In this document: piece by piece, positions 33,199-43,681 of the stretch | How the letters are laid out: every line of letters starts with the position of its first letter | Position numbering within the stretch: the stretch's first letter is position 1 | NCBI GenBank assembly: GCA_947502355.1 | Contig: CANMZP010000009.1 | Span: 85,236-149,235, forward strand | Reading direction: 5' to 3' | Source of the DNA: an uncultured Thalassotalea sp. | GTDB lineage: Bacteria > Pseudomonadota > Gammaproteobacteria > Enterobacterales > Alteromonadaceae | Length of the DNA: 64,000 nucleotides | Made by a program: the position numbers and the translations under genes | Notes under the pieces: model-generated | The model's input: only the letters and a program-made list of their open reading frames with translations | The model's database searches: none | Told to the model about the DNA's origin: nothing

Positions 33199-34058
33199 AA
33201 TGTTTTTCTTAAACGAGCACTGCTAATGAACGCCAGAGCAATGCCAGATAATAACCCCGTTAAATGCGCGGTGTTGGCAACATTAATCGGCATAAATTCA
33301 GTAAAACCTAGCAATAGCCAAATCAGCATAAAGCCAATGATTGGTTTGCTTAAACTAATGCCTCTATTCGGGTGTAAATGGCCAAATATCCAGACAAAGC
33401 CAAGAACCGCATAAACCACACCGGAAAGGCCGCCAAAGTTTGGCCCAGAAACGTAAAATTGACTGAAATTGGAGACCAGAGCTGAAACAACAAATAAATT
33501 GATTAAAGTTGGCATGCCAAGGCGTTGTTCTATTTGTCCACCTAATTGCCACCACCACATGGTATTAAAGGCAATGTGCAGCAACGAAAAATGAAACAAA
33601 GCAGGGGTAAGTAATCGCCAAGGTTGTGCAAACGTTTGGCTGATATCACCTTGGGTATTAAACATCAGCAGTTGATAGCTGGCGTCAAAAAAGATTAAAA
33701 ACGTGGCGGCAAAGACGACCCAGCAAAGGGCAAATATACTCAAAGTAAATGGACCGGCTTGTGCTAGAAAACTGTCTTTAAATTGTTGAAAAAATGGTTT
33801 GTTACTGCCAACAGTAACGGTTTGCCCAGACTGCCAAGCGCTTTGTTGATAGCGGGGGTGGTTTGGTTGACGAGCAAACTGCTCAAACTCAATGCGCGCT
33901 CGGTCCAAGTGCTCCTCAGGGCATAACAAAGCCCAGCCCTCCAAATCTTCAGTAAACTGACTGGCTGGCTTAAATTCACTGTCTATGCCAATACCTTTGA
34001 GATAATGACTAAAAATGATGGCAATGGATTTATTGGGTACATTTACGAATGGCTGCAT
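33195..34058 (-). CDS. glpG: Rhomboid intramembrane serine protease GlpG
   Basis: A 287-residue inner-membrane protease. A soluble N-terminal domain (about 1-85) precedes six membrane segments. The catalytic dyad is visible as GGLSG (Ser212) and NTAHLTG (His265), and the L1-loop/TM2 region has HFSLLHIAFNTMWWWQLGGQIE. Start choice: the ATG at 34058 has AGGA 6 bp upstream, while the longer frame would need a TTG at 34079. It lies downstream of glpE, as in many gammaproteobacteria, and overlaps ubiC by 4 bp. GlpG cleaves unstable membrane segments of orphan proteins. No oddities. Confidence 0.95.
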   Translation of the reverse strand: MQPFVNVPNKSIAIIFSHYLKGIGIDSEFKPASQFTEDLEGWALLCPEEHLDRARIEFEQFARQPNHPRYQQSAWQSGQTVTVGSNKPFFQQFKDSFLAQAGPFTLSIFALCWVVFAATFLIFFDASYQLLMFNTQGDISQTFAQPWRLLTPALFHFSLLHIAFNTMWWWQLGGQIEQRLGMPTLINLFVVSALVSNFSQFYVSGPNFGGLSGVVYAVLGFVWIFGHLHPNRGISLSKPIIGFMLIWLLLGFTEFMPINVANTAHLTGLLSGIALAFISSARLRKTL

Positions 34059-34095
34059 AAGGTTCCTGCGCTTCTTCAATAGGAGAAGCGCTTAA

Positions 34096-34422
34096 TTACT
34101 TGCTTTCTACGTCGGTTGGAAATTGGTTTGCCCACTGCTCAAAGCCACCATCAAGGGAGTAGACATCGCTAAAATCTTGACTGATTAAAAATGTCGCGGC
34201 TTGCTGGCTTGAGATGCCGTGGTAGCAACAAACTACGGTAGGCAGGTCAAGGTCGGCTTCACGCATAAAATCTCCAAGATTATCGTTGGTCAAATGAATG
34301 GCGCCAGGAATGTGACTTTGTGCAAAGGCGTTGGCATCACGAATATCAACAACCACCCATTGGTTATCTTTTGCTTGCTGCTGGAACTGATCCACCGTGA
34401 TATGTTTAAAAGTGTCTTGCAT
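34096..34422 (-). CDS. glpE: Thiosulfate sulfurtransferase GlpE (single-domain rhodanese)
   Basis: A 108-residue single rhodanese domain. The active-site loop is CCYHGISSQ, with the catalytic cysteine directly before YHG, as in GlpE. The early [22 protein letters not shown] is the usual substrate-pocket stretch. It transfers sulfane sulfur from thiosulfate to acceptors in the cytoplasm. It is transcribed with glpG, 37 bp downstream, and is separated from tdh by a terminator. Confidence 0.95.
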   Translation of the reverse strand: MQDTFKHITVDQFQQQAKDNQWVVVDIRDANAFAQSHIPGAIHLTNDNLGDFMREADLDLPTVVCCYHGISSQQAATFLISQDFSDVYSLDGGFEQWANQFPTDVESK

Positions 34423-34472
34423 TACCGCTTCCTGAGATGATTTGTTATAAATATATGGCTCATAATAACAAA

Positions 34473-34506
34473 AAAACTTGCTTTGTAGGCAAACAAAGCA
34501 AGTTTT
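34473..34506 (-). terminator. Terminator between tdh and glpE
   Basis: A 13-bp perfect stem (AAAACTTGCTTTG/CAAAGCAAGTTTT) with an 8-nt loop, followed on the minus strand by a T-run. It ends the kbl-tdh transcript. Confidence 0.92.
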
Positions 34507-34537
34507 ATCTTTTATGGTTGTTTAAGGAGCCCGACTA

Positions 34538-35590
34538 CTAATCCCAGTTTAAAATAACTTTCCCTGAGTTGCCTGATAACATGGCGTCAAAGCCTTTTTG
34601 GAAATCATCAATAGGGAAGTGATGGGTGATGATTGGACTTAAATCCAAACCCGACTGGATCAAACTGGCCATTTTGTACCAGGTTTCAAACATTTCACGG
34701 CCATAAATGCCTTTAATGGTTAAGCCTTTAAAGATCACCTGACTCCAGTCAATGCCCATATCGGTTCCTGGAATACCTAGCATGGCAATTTTACCGCCGT
34801 TATTCATGTTGCTAAGCATGTCGCGAAATGCCACCGGTACACCAGACATTTCCATGCCTACGTCAAAGCCTTCGGTCATACCAAGGTCTTTCATGACATC
34901 GGTTAAGTTTTCTTTGCTTACGTTAACGGCGCGCGTGGCACCCATTTTTCTGGCAAGGTCAAGACGGTATTCATTAATGTCGGTAATGACCACATGACGA
35001 GCACCAACATGTTTGGCAACGGCCGCCGCCATAATACCAATAGGACCCGCACCGGTGATTAACACATCTTCACCGACTAAATCGAATGATAAAGCGGTGT
35101 GGACAGCGTTACCAAACGGGTCAAAAATAGACGCTAAATCATCCGAGATCTCATCCGGTAATTTAAAAGCATTGTATGCTGGAATAACCAAGTATTCAGC
35201 AAAACTGCCTTCACGGTTTACACCAACACCTACGGTATTACGACATAAGTGGGTACGGCCACCTCGACAATTTCGACAATGCCCACATGTAATGTGGCCT
35301 TCACCAGAAACTCGGTCACCGATGTCAAAACCGCGAACTTCTTGACCCATACCAACAACTTCACCGGCATACTCATGACCCACAACCATTGGTACTGGAA
35401 TGGTTTTTTGAGACCACTCATCCCAGTTATAAATATGGATATCTGTGCCACAAATGGCGGTGCGCTTAATTTTGATTAATAGGTCGTTATGACCAACTTC
35501 TGGTATGGCCGAGTCGGTCATCCAGATACCCGGCTCTGACTTTAATTTAGCTAATGATTTCATCGTTGACATATTAGACTGAGTAGACAT
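34538..35590 (-). CDS. tdh: L-threonine 3-dehydrogenase
   Basis: A 350-residue zinc-dependent medium-chain dehydrogenase that oxidises threonine to 2-amino-3-ketobutyrate with NAD. Visible are the catalytic zinc motif [22 protein letters not shown], the structural zinc cysteines [15 protein letters not shown], and the Rossmann motif [14 protein letters not shown]. The N-terminus has about nine extra residues before the standard MKSLAKLK start, so translation could also begin at the internal ATG at 35563. It follows kbl with a 2-bp gap, and the pair forms the threonine-to-glycine pathway. Confidence 0.97.
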   Translation of the reverse strand: MSTQSNMSTMKSLAKLKSEPGIWMTDSAIPEVGHNDLLIKIKRTAICGTDIHIYNWDEWSQKTIPVPMVVGHEYAGEVVGMGQEVRGFDIGDRVSGEGHITCGHCRNCRGGRTHLCRNTVGVGVNREGSFAEYLVIPAYNAFKLPDEISDDLASIFDPFGNAVHTALSFDLVGEDVLITGAGPIGIMAAAVAKHVGARHVVITDINEYRLDLARKMGATRAVNVSKENLTDVMKDLGMTEGFDVGMEMSGVPVAFRDMLSNMNNGGKIAMLGIPGTDMGIDWSQVIFKGLTIKGIYGREMFETWYKMASLIQSGLDLSPIITHHFPIDDFQKGFDAMLSGNSGKVILNWD

Positions 35591-35592
35591 AG

Positions 35593-36786
35593 TTAAATAA
35601 CCCCCATTTCTTTGCCGATGCGCGTAAAGGCTTCGATGGCATGATCTAATTGCGCTTGGGTGTGTGCCGCTGAAATTTGTGTACGAATACGCGCCTGCCC
35701 CTTAGGCACAACAGGGAAAGAGAAGCCAATAACGTAAATGCCTTCGGCCAATAAACGATTCGACATTTCTGCCGCCACTTTCGCATCGCCTAACATGACT
35801 GGGATAATGGCATGATCTGCGCCACCACAGGTAAACCCTGCTTGCTCCATATTGGTTCTAAAGTAACTGGCATTGCTCTTAAGTTGAGTCCGTAAATCGC
35901 CACTTTCTTTTAATAAATCAATCACTCGAATTGACGCCGATACAATGGCGGGCGCTAATGAGTTTGAGAATAAGTATGGACGAGAGCGTTGACGTAACCA
36001 GTCGATGATTTCTTTTTTACCCGATGTAAAGCCACCTGAAGCACCGCCCATCGCTTTACCTAAGGTACCGGTAATAATATCGACACGGTCCATTACTTCA
36101 CAGTATTCATGTGAGCCACGACCTTCTTCGCCAACAAAACCTACTGCGTGCGAATCATCAACCATGACCATAGCATCGTATTTGTCCGCTAAGTCACAAA
36201 CACCCTTAAGGTTGGCAATGACACCGTCCATTGAGAACACGCCATCGGTAGCAATTAATTTAAAACGAGCACCGGCTTCTGTTGCCGCAATTAACTGCTC
36301 TTCTAATGCGGCCATATCGTTATTGGCATAACGGAAACGCTTGGCTTTACATAAGCGCACACCATCAATGATTGACGCGTGGTTTAAGGCATCCGAAATA
36401 ATCGCATCTTCACTGCTTAAAATGGTTTCAAACAAGCCCGCATTGGCATCAAAACATGAAGAATACAAAATGGTATCTTCCATGCCTAAAAAGCCACTTA
36501 ATTTGTCTTCTAGAGTTTTATGAATGTCTTGTGTACCACAGATAAAGCGTACTGAAGCCATACCAAAACCGTGATCATCAAGGCCCTGTTTCGCGGCTTT
36601 GATAAGCTCTGGATGATTGGCCAAACCAAGATAGTTGTTGGCACAAAAGTTAATCACATTTTCACCACTTGCTACGGCAATATCTGCCTGTTGGGCCGTG
36701 GTAATAACGCGCTCTGCTTTATAAAGCCCTTCTTCTTTTATTTCAGTAATTTGTTGCTGAAGATGGTTAATAAAATTTGCTGACAT
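35593..36786 (-). CDS. kbl: 2-amino-3-ketobutyrate CoA ligase
   Basis: A 397-residue PLP enzyme that cleaves 2-amino-3-ketobutyrate with CoA into glycine and acetyl-CoA, the step after Tdh. Motifs include [17 protein letters not shown], the cofactor region [11 protein letters not shown] and the PLP lysine in [15 protein letters not shown] set the start at 36786 because GAGG lies 6 bp upstream and the protein then begins [11 protein letters not shown]; a longer frame from 36864 lacks support. It is the first gene of the kbl-tdh operon; the 292-bp region upstream, shared with divergent waaA, presumably holds both promoters. Confidence 0.97.
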   Translation of the reverse strand: MSANFINHLQQQITEIKEEGLYKAERVITTAQQADIAVASGENVINFCANNYLGLANHPELIKAAKQGLDDHGFGMASVRFICGTQDIHKTLEDKLSGFLGMEDTILYSSCFDANAGLFETILSSEDAIISDALNHASIIDGVRLCKAKRFRYANNDMAALEEQLIAATEAGARFKLIATDGVFSMDGVIANLKGVCDLADKYDAMVMVDDSHAVGFVGEEGRGSHEYCEVMDRVDIITGTLGKAMGGASGGFTSGKKEIIDWLRQRSRPYLFSNSLAPAIVSASIRVIDLLKESGDLRTQLKSNASYFRTNMEQAGFTCGGADHAIIPVMLGDAKVAAEMSNRLLAEGIYVIGFSFPVVPKGQARIRTQISAAHTQAQLDHAIEAFTRIGKEMGVI

Positions 36787-37078
36787 GCTGGCCTCAGAAT
36801 AATGTAATATGGAGCTTGAAAATTTTTCGCCATTGTATGTGTTTCTGTTGGTAGTTACTAGCAACTGTTAACTTTTTTACATATGTCGATGTGGCAATAA
36901 AAATTGCCAGACGATTGGTTGTAATTAGTGGCTAAATCTATGGCAAAATTATAGCAGCTCAAATGAAACAAGTTGCATGCTGGCAAATTTATCAACTTGC
37001 AACAGAGTTTCTATTTTTGTCTAGCGATGGTTATAATTTGTTTTATTGCCATTGTTCTTTACCTATTGGAAAATCATT

Positions 37079-38365
37079 TTGAATAAACAACAGCTGTGCT
37101 TTCGCTTTTATCAACTCATCATACTTTTACTGACCCCGGTGTTGATACTGCTTTTGTGTGTTCGCTCTATCCGTCAAAAGGCTTATCGACAACGCATGTT
37201 GGAGCGATTAGGGTGGATCTCATCTAAGTTACAACCCGGTGGTATTGTGGTGCATGCGGCAAGTGTTGGTGAAGTCATTGCGGTAAAGCCTTTTGTCGAT
37301 AAAATTCTTACCGAGAACCCTGAGCAAATAATTACCCTAACTACGTTTACGCCAACGGGCTCTGCGCAAGTGAGTAAACTCTTTGGTGATAAAGTTCAGC
37401 ATTGCTATTTACCTTTGGATATCTCATTTTGTGTGCACCTGTTTTTAAAAATATTAAAGCCAAAAGCAATGGTATTAATGGAGACGGAGCTTTGGCCAAC
37501 ACTTATTCACCGTTGCTATAAATCCGAGGTGAAGTTGCTTCTGATTAATGGCCGCCTTTCAGCCAACTCGCTACGCAGTTATCAGAAAATAATCAGTTTA
37601 ATTAAACCGGCCCTGAATAAATTTGAGCATATTTTATGTCAAAGTTATGATAACGCCGAAAACTTCATCTCCCTTGGGGCGGCAGCTGACATTGTAACCA
37701 CATCAGGTAATCTTAAGTACGATATCTCAATCACTGAACGTGTGCGTGAAAAAATTACTGAACTTGAGCAAATCAAACCCGATAACCGTACCATATTAGT
37801 GGTTGGCAGTAGCCACCAACATGAAGAGCCGTTGCTCATTGATGCTTTTAAAAAGCTAAAACAAGCCTTTCCTAACTTACTTTTGGTGTTGGTGCCACGT
37901 CACCCCGAGCGATTTGTGCAGGTCGGGAAAGATTGCCAAACACAAGGCTTTCACGTTGCCAGGCGAAGTGCGAATGAGCCGATAACGCCTGAAACGGATA
38001 TTTGGTTAATTGATACCTTAGGTGAGTTATTAGCGGTTTATGGCTTAGCCGATGTTTGTATTGTCGCTGGGAGTTTTAGTGACGTTGAAGGGCACAATCC
38101 ACTCGAGCCAGCCTTATTTGCCAAACCTATTTTGGTTGGCCCTAGAATGGGCAATTTTAAAGAGATGAATCAAAAGTTGTTGGATGCGCACGGCATATAT
38201 CAACTTGATAGCAATGGCGAGCTTATTGCGGGTGTTGAGCGTTTGTTGCATTCGCCTTCTATTTGCGAGTCGATGGGCAAGGCGGCCTCAGGGGTTGTTC
38301 AGTCGAATCAAGGTGCTACAAATATGTCGTACGACTATCTTAAACGTTTAATTGATTTAAATTAA
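37079..38365 (+). CDS. waaA: Kdo transferase (lipid IVA 3-deoxy-D-manno-octulosonate transferase)
   Basis: A 428-residue inner-membrane-associated glycosyltransferase that adds Kdo to lipid IVA. An N-terminal hydrophobic anchor (about residues 8-25) is followed by VHAASVGEV, LMETELWPTLI, VVGSSHQHEEPLLIDAF and the nucleotide-binding end region SFSDVEGHNPLEPALFAKP. The likely start is the TTG at 37079, with TTGGA 8 bp before it; a longer frame beginning at another TTG (37046) is less likely. No ATG is available near the N-terminus. The Kdo kinase gene nearby also begins with TTG. It is divergent from kbl. Confidence 0.93.
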   Translation: MNKQQLCFRFYQLIILLLTPVLILLLCVRSIRQKAYRQRMLERLGWISSKLQPGGIVVHAASVGEVIAVKPFVDKILTENPEQIITLTTFTPTGSAQVSKLFGDKVQHCYLPLDISFCVHLFLKILKPKAMVLMETELWPTLIHRCYKSEVKLLLINGRLSANSLRSYQKIISLIKPALNKFEHILCQSYDNAENFISLGAAADIVTTSGNLKYDISITERVREKITELEQIKPDNRTILVVGSSHQHEEPLLIDAFKKLKQAFPNLLLVLVPRHPERFVQVGKDCQTQGFHVARRSANEPITPETDIWLIDTLGELLAVYGLADVCIVAGSFSDVEGHNPLEPALFAKPILVGPRMGNFKEMNQKLLDAHGIYQLDSNGELIAGVERLLHSPSICESMGKAASGVVQSNQGATNMSYDYLKRLIDLN

Positions 38366-38405
38366 TTGAATTAAAATAGTTGGGCTGCACGTGCCACACC
38401 TTAGC

Positions 38406-39293
38406 TTAATGTTGGTTTAACCAATCGGCGACTTTTGGGAAATGATCTTTTACCGCTAATTTATGGGTTAAGACATTGATGTGATCATAATCCACCAAGT
38501 TTCCGGTTTCCTTAGACAATAATGATATTTTAGCCTGTTTGTTTAAGGACTCTTCTACAAAGTTAGTGACATCTTTAATGTGTCCTAGCACCTTGTCTTT
38601 TATTCCCGTTAGGTGCCAACTTGGTGGCCAGACAATATCTTGTGAGGCCGCTTGATAATCAAAGTTATCAACCGGGTCTTGCCACGGGCCTTTATTAACC
38701 CAGGCAACGCTATGCTGAAGGGATTTTATGGTTTCATTATCTGAGCCAACGCCATATTTACGAGCATCAAAATAGCCTTTTTTCTTTGCGAGCTTAATGG
38801 CGAGGTTATTCCAGAGCAGGTTTATTTTTAACAGCTTTTCGACACCATTAACGCTAATCGTGCGTTTCGTGCCAAAACAAACATTACTTCGAATAAGCCC
38901 TAAGATTTCTGGGTGACGCACCATCACGCTAGCAACCAGAACGCCGCCCCAGGAATGCGACACAAGGTGAATGCTTTGTTTGGTTAGTCGGGATAAATAC
39001 TCGATAACTAGAGGTAAATCATGGGTAATGATTTCGTGTTGGCCAAAATCGGACTCGGCATTAATAACTGGTGTGCTTTTGCCACGGCCACGTAAATCTA
39101 GGACATAAACATCAAAGCCTTGCTCCGCTAAAAAGCAGGCCAGGCCATTGCCATTTTCAGTATAGAAGATTTTGCCGTTCTCAATGGCGCCATGCACCAT
39201 TAACACCGGTGCGCCACCTGGTTTTGAGGTGATATGCCTTAAATGCAATTGATGGCCGTTATCTTCAAGGTAAAGGGATTCTTGCCATGCCAT
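38406..39293 (-). CDS. Alpha/beta-hydrolase, function unknown
   Basis: A 295-residue alpha/beta-hydrolase with VLMVHGAIENGKIF (oxyanion region), VYVLDLRGRGKSTP, the nucleophile elbow LVSHSWGGV (Ser114) and a late DHINVL with the candidate catalytic His. It has no signal peptide or lipobox. The substrate cannot be read from the sequence; an esterase or lipase-like role is the general expectation. It lies convergent to waaA and upstream (on its strand) is the GT9 gene with a 133-bp gap, so it may or may not share that transcript. Confidence 0.85.
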   Translation of the reverse strand: MAWQESLYLEDNGHQLHLRHITSKPGGAPVLMVHGAIENGKIFYTENGNGLACFLAEQGFDVYVLDLRGRGKSTPVINAESDFGQHEIITHDLPLVIEYLSRLTKQSIHLVSHSWGGVLVASVMVRHPEILGLIRSNVCFGTKRTISVNGVEKLLKINLLWNNLAIKLAKKKGYFDARKYGVGSDNETIKSLQHSVAWVNKGPWQDPVDNFDYQAASQDIVWPPSWHLTGIKDKVLGHIKDVTNFVEESLNKQAKISLLSKETGNLVDYDHINVLTHKLAVKDHFPKVADWLNQH

Positions 39294-39426
39294 GTGTTAA
39301 CTTCCTTGTGATGATTGTTTATGATTCTAGCTAGTTCTGTTTGTTGCTGTTTTTAATTTAGACAACCAATATAGGGCTAAGGTGATACTAAATCAATGGC
39401 TTAGCTAAAACGCACCGTGGCCAAGG

Positions 39427-40464
39427 TTAATTTAAAAGCTTGTCCACCTGCTCTTTTACCATGGCAAAGGTGATTTTATCCATTAATTCACCTTTTGCTC
39501 GGGTACCCCAAGGAAGTTGCTTTGAAGACTTGCCAAATTGCTCTTGTAAGCATTGTTCATAAACACTGACCACATTATCCAAGTAAAGGTATGGACCGGT
39601 TCGATTTGGGTTTGAATGAGCGTATAGGCCGATAACGGGGGTGTTTACGGTAACCGCCATGTGGGCAGGGCCGGTATCGGGGGCAATCACCAATTTGGCG
39701 GACTCTAAAACGGCCAACAATTGTTTAAGGTTGGTTTTGCCCACCATATTGTGTAGCTCGGATTGGGCATGCTTGCTAATGTCAGCGGCAAGGTTTCGTT
39801 CCAAATCGGTCGGTCCGCCACATAGCACCACTTGATAACCTTGCTCGGCTAAATAATCCGCAGCTTGGGCATAGCCTTGTGGGTGCCAGTTTCTTTCGGC
39901 TTTACTCGCAGCGGCACTAATAACGGCGTAGGGTTTACCAAACGCCTCATGTTGCTTGACCCAGTCTCGTTCGTCACTACCAAATGGCATTAACCAGGTA
40001 GGTGGGGCAGTATGCACACCAATCGCTTTAGCAAACCCCATAAAGCCTTCTAACACGTGTGGCCCTTGTTGTGGTTCGATTTGCCGATTGGTAAAGAGCC
40101 ATTGGCCTTCTTTGGCGCGCTGTTTATCAAACCCTACTTTGATGTTAGCTGGGATGCATAAACTGGCAATACTGGCACGCAGTGCAACTTGCATATGCAG
40201 TAACACATCAAATTTGCGTCCCTTCATATGATTACGCAATTCTTTGTAGCCTTGCAGGCCTGCGGCCTTGTTAAACACGATAAACTCAACGCCCGGTAAA
40301 TCTTTAAGCAGCATGTGCTCAACTTTGCCTATCACCCAAGTGATCTGAATGTCTGGATATTGCTTTTGGATTTGTTGTACCATAGCAACGGCATGACACA
40401 CGTCACCAATGGCAGAAAGCCTTAATAAACATAAAGATTTTATTGAGGTAATTTGACCAAGCAT
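39427..40464 (-). CDS. GT9 family glycosyltransferase, heptosyltransferase-like
   Basis: A 345-residue GT9 protein with LLRLSAIGDVCHAVAMVQQI at the start, VISAAASKAERNW in the middle, and the sugar-nucleotide motif LVIAPDTGPAHMAVTVNTPVIGLYAHSNPNRTGP (read as separate parts: APDTGPAHMA and GLYAHSNPNRTGP). This is the ADP-heptose:LPS heptosyltransferase fold (WaaC/WaaF/RfaQ). Its position between waaA and kdkA fits an inner-core role, most likely heptosyltransferase I, but the acceptor cannot be told. It is divergent from kdkA with only 56 bp between start codons. Confidence 0.9.
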   Translation of the reverse strand: MLGQITSIKSLCLLRLSAIGDVCHAVAMVQQIQKQYPDIQITWVIGKVEHMLLKDLPGVEFIVFNKAAGLQGYKELRNHMKGRKFDVLLHMQVALRASIASLCIPANIKVGFDKQRAKEGQWLFTNRQIEPQQGPHVLEGFMGFAKAIGVHTAPPTWLMPFGSDERDWVKQHEAFGKPYAVISAAASKAERNWHPQGYAQAADYLAEQGYQVVLCGGPTDLERNLAADISKHAQSELHNMVGKTNLKQLLAVLESAKLVIAPDTGPAHMAVTVNTPVIGLYAHSNPNRTGPYLYLDNVVSVYEQCLQEQFGKSSKQLPWGTRAKGELMDKITFAMVKEQVDKLLN

Positions 40465-40520
40465 AAATAATTCACCAAACTTGCTTTATTAGCGTTAATT
40501 AATAATTAAGGCCTATTATC

Positions 40521-41273
40521 TTGAACCTGTCGACAATTGTAAAACAAACATCGGTAAAACTTTTGCAACAAAATGCGCTTAGTTGTTTATATGACGCCGA
40601 ATTGATCCCTGATTTTACACCGAAAATGTTTACTAAGGATTACTGGCAAGAGCGTGATGCCGTACTGGGCCACGCCACTGGGCGGGGAATAACCTGGTTT
40701 GTTAAACACGACAATGCGAATTTGGTTTTACGCCATTATTATCGGGGCGGTTTAGTTGGTCGCATGTTAACCGATCAATATGTCTATCCGGGCTTGGAAA
40801 AAACTCGCGCCGTACAAGAATTCTTGTTATTGGCAAAATTAAATGCGCTGAATTTACCTGCGCCAAAACCGGTTGCGGTTAACATTGAACGCAGTGGTTT
40901 AATTTATCGAAGTGATATTCTGATTGAATTAATTCCTGGCGCAAAAGACTTGGTTGGTTTATTGCAAGAAGGGCCTATAGACGAAACGCTTTGGCACAAA
41001 ATTGGTGAAACGATTAAGGCATTCCACCAGCATCGGATTTATCATCATGACTTAAACAGCCACAATATTATGCTCGATGATAAGCAACATGTTTGGTTAA
41101 TCGATTTTGATCAGGGCCAACAAATGGCCAAAGGCGGTGATTGGCAAAAGCAAAATATGTTGCGTTTGTTGCGCTCATTTCGCAAAGAAAAAAATAAACT
41201 CGATACTTTCCATTGGGAAGAGAAGGACTGGCAGGCACTGATGACAGGTTACGATGTCAGTGCGTGTATATAA
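40521..41273 (+). CDS. kdkA: 3-deoxy-D-manno-octulosonic acid kinase
   Basis: A 250-residue LPS kinase that phosphorylates Kdo in the inner core. Kinase-like features are GRGITWFVKHD, the catalytic loop IYHHDLNSHNIMLD and the metal-binding VWLIDFDQGQ. KdkA is found in organisms with a single phosphorylated Kdo (Haemophilus, Vibrio, Alteromonadales). The start is TTG with AAGG upstream; no ATG lies near enough to include the conserved N-terminus. It ends at a bidirectional terminator. Confidence 0.92.
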   Translation: MNLSTIVKQTSVKLLQQNALSCLYDAELIPDFTPKMFTKDYWQERDAVLGHATGRGITWFVKHDNANLVLRHYYRGGLVGRMLTDQYVYPGLEKTRAVQEFLLLAKLNALNLPAPKPVAVNIERSGLIYRSDILIELIPGAKDLVGLLQEGPIDETLWHKIGETIKAFHQHRIYHHDLNSHNIMLDDKQHVWLIDFDQGQQMAKGGDWQKQNMLRLLRSFRKEKNKLDTFHWEEKDWQALMTGYDVSACI

Positions 41274-41290
41274 AGATTAATCGCATTTAA

Positions 41291-41324
41291 AACAATAAGG
41301 GCGCTAAATAGCGCCCTTGTTTTT
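41291..41324. terminator. Bidirectional terminator between kdkA and tetR-like gene
   Basis: A 9-bp stem AAGGGCGCT/AGCGCCCTT with an AAAT loop, flanked by A-rich and T-rich runs, lies between two convergent genes and can serve both. Confidence 0.9.
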
Positions 41325-41344
41325 AGTGCAGCAAATAGCCGTCT

Positions 41345-41989
41345 TTACTGTGCTTGTTGTTCAAGGAAGATGTAATGTTGACGAGCTTTCTCAAATTCTG
41401 CGCGTGCCAAATCGGTCACGTAAGGGCTTAAAATCGAGAATATTTTTAGCAAACCATCATAAAGGTTTGAATCTTCAATGTAGGTTTCTTCCTGTTGGGT
41501 TTGCAAATAGCTTAACCAAAACGTAGAGGTAATGCGTATTAAGCTGGTTACGTCTTCAATTTCATCGTCTTTAATATTAAGCATGCCATCTTGTTGCAAG
41601 GTTTTGATCATGCTAGAAACTTTTGCCTTGATGGCTCGTTGCATTTCACTGTAGCGCTCTTTTAACGCAGGGTTTTTACTAAGCAAAACCGGCAGGTTAC
41701 TGTAGAAGAAGCGAAATTTAGAAACCAACTGAAATACGATGTCCATATATCGTAAAATGCTGTCCAATGGATGGTTGATGTTTTCTAAACTTTCAAAATT
41801 ACGTACTAAATCATCGGCATATTCCGTGTAGATGGCATAAATAATATCTTCTTTATTTCTAAAGTGATAATACAGATTCCCCGGGCTAATACCTAAGTGT
41901 GATGCTATATGATTGGTGGTGATGTTGCGCTCACCCTTCTCATTAAACAAGTCAACACTGGCATGGATAATTTTATCTCTGGTTTTCAT
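41345..41989 (-). CDS. TetR-family transcriptional regulator
   Basis: A 214-residue regulator. The N-terminal helix-turn-helix reads RDKIIHASVDLFNEKG, then ITTNHIASHLGISPGNLYYHFRNKEDI, which is typical TetR with a YYHF recognition helix. The C-terminal ligand domain (about 60-214) has no match I recognise, apart from an FRFFYSNLPVLL stretch seen in TetR proteins linked to fatty-acid or membrane genes. The 213-bp region between it and coaD is AT-rich and likely holds its own operator, as TetR proteins often repress themselves. Target unknown. Confidence 0.9.
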   Translation of the reverse strand: MKTRDKIIHASVDLFNEKGERNITTNHIASHLGISPGNLYYHFRNKEDIIYAIYTEYADDLVRNFESLENINHPLDSILRYMDIVFQLVSKFRFFYSNLPVLLSKNPALKERYSEMQRAIKAKVSSMIKTLQQDGMLNIKDDEIEDVTSLIRITSTFWLSYLQTQQEETYIEDSNLYDGLLKIFSILSPYVTDLARAEFEKARQHYIFLEQQAQ

Positions 41990-42193
41990 TACTAAACAGA
42001 CTCTTATAATTATTCTATTTTTTTATATGAATTTATAATCATACTACTAATTATTGGCAAAAAGGAACTATTTTGAGTATTTACTTTATTATGATGGATT
42101 TTTACCCATTTTCAATAAAACTGATTTAAATAACTATCATTATTTGCAATGCCTTATGAGAAAGCTAAAATAGCCTGATATTAATTAAAATGA

Positions 42194-42700
<507 letters not shown>

Positions 42701-42732
42701 AATAAGCAAAGCATCGAATCTCGCGATAAAGA

Positions 42733-43548
42733 CTAACTTTTCTGACAAGTAGGGCAGAACGTTGTTGCCCTGCCTGCTTGCTTGATTTCTTTTAACTCAT
42801 CCTCACAGGTGTAGCATTTCTCGCCTTTGCGTCCATAAACCATTAGTTTTTGTGCAAAATAACCCGGCTTACCATCGACTTGGGTAAAGTCTTTTAACGT
42901 TGTTCCACCTTGCTTAATGGCGGTTTTTAATACGTCTTTTATAATTTGTGTTAATGCTTGATAGCGTTTTTTAGTAATTTTACCCGCAGGTTTAAGTGGG
43001 TTGATGCCTGCCTGAAATAACGCTTCATTGGCATAGATATTACCCACACCTACCACTATATGGTTGTTCATTAGAAAGGTTTTAATGGGCACGGTCTTTT
43101 TTCGAGATTGTTGATACAAGTAGTCACTCGAAAAATCCTCAAGCAAAGGTTCTGGACCAAGCTTTATAAAAAGCGGGTGTTCATTAATGTTCTCGGTTAC
43201 CCATAAAACGGCACCAAATCGCCTCGGGTCATTGAGCCGAAGTATCACATCGTCACCAAATACTAAATCAAAATGGTCGTGTTTTTTAAGCGGTGTATCT
43301 TTATTAATAATGCGCAAAGTCCCGGACATACCAAGATGCAAGACTAGTGTGCCTTTCTGGGTAATTAGCAATAGGTATTTGCTTCGTCTTTGAACTTCAA
43401 GTACAGAACAATCAATGATTTCATCGATGGTTGGTGTAATTGGCCATCGCATATTAGGATTGCGAACAATCACATCACGCACTGTTTGATTTAAGACATG
43501 CGGCTTGATCCCTAAACGGCATACTTCAACTTCTGGTAATTCAGGCAT
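42733..43548 (-). CDS. mutM: Formamidopyrimidine-DNA glycosylase
   Basis: A 271-residue DNA repair glycosylase/AP lyase that removes 8-oxoguanine. After the initiator Met the catalytic proline starts PELPEVEVCR. LHLGMSGTLRI, GVGNIYANEALF and the C-terminal zinc finger CYTC with a distant CPTC are all present, so the enzyme looks intact. It ends 32 bp from coaD in a tail-to-tail arrangement, with no obvious terminator in the gap. Confidence 0.98.
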   Translation of the reverse strand: MPELPEVEVCRLGIKPHVLNQTVRDVIVRNPNMRWPITPTIDEIIDCSVLEVQRRSKYLLLITQKGTLVLHLGMSGTLRIINKDTPLKKHDHFDLVFGDDVILRLNDPRRFGAVLWVTENINEHPLFIKLGPEPLLEDFSSDYLYQQSRKKTVPIKTFLMNNHIVVGVGNIYANEALFQAGINPLKPAGKITKKRYQALTQIIKDVLKTAIKQGGTTLKDFTQVDGKPGYFAQKLMVYGRKGEKCYTCEDELKEIKQAGRATTFCPTCQKS

Positions 43549-43681
43549 TTGTCTTGTCTTTGTCTATTTTGTGTAAATATTACCTTGCAGTATACGGATG
43601 AGAGAAGAAATTAAAAGGCTTTACATTAAATGTGAATGTAATGTAAATTCAAATAAAGCTATAAAAAAGATGGGAGTCGTA

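Noticed and set aside
41345..41989. The TetR-family regulator as controller of the glucan locus
   Set aside because: It lies about 9 kb from the locus among LPS and CoA genes, with no shared site seen between its upstream region and the cassettes.
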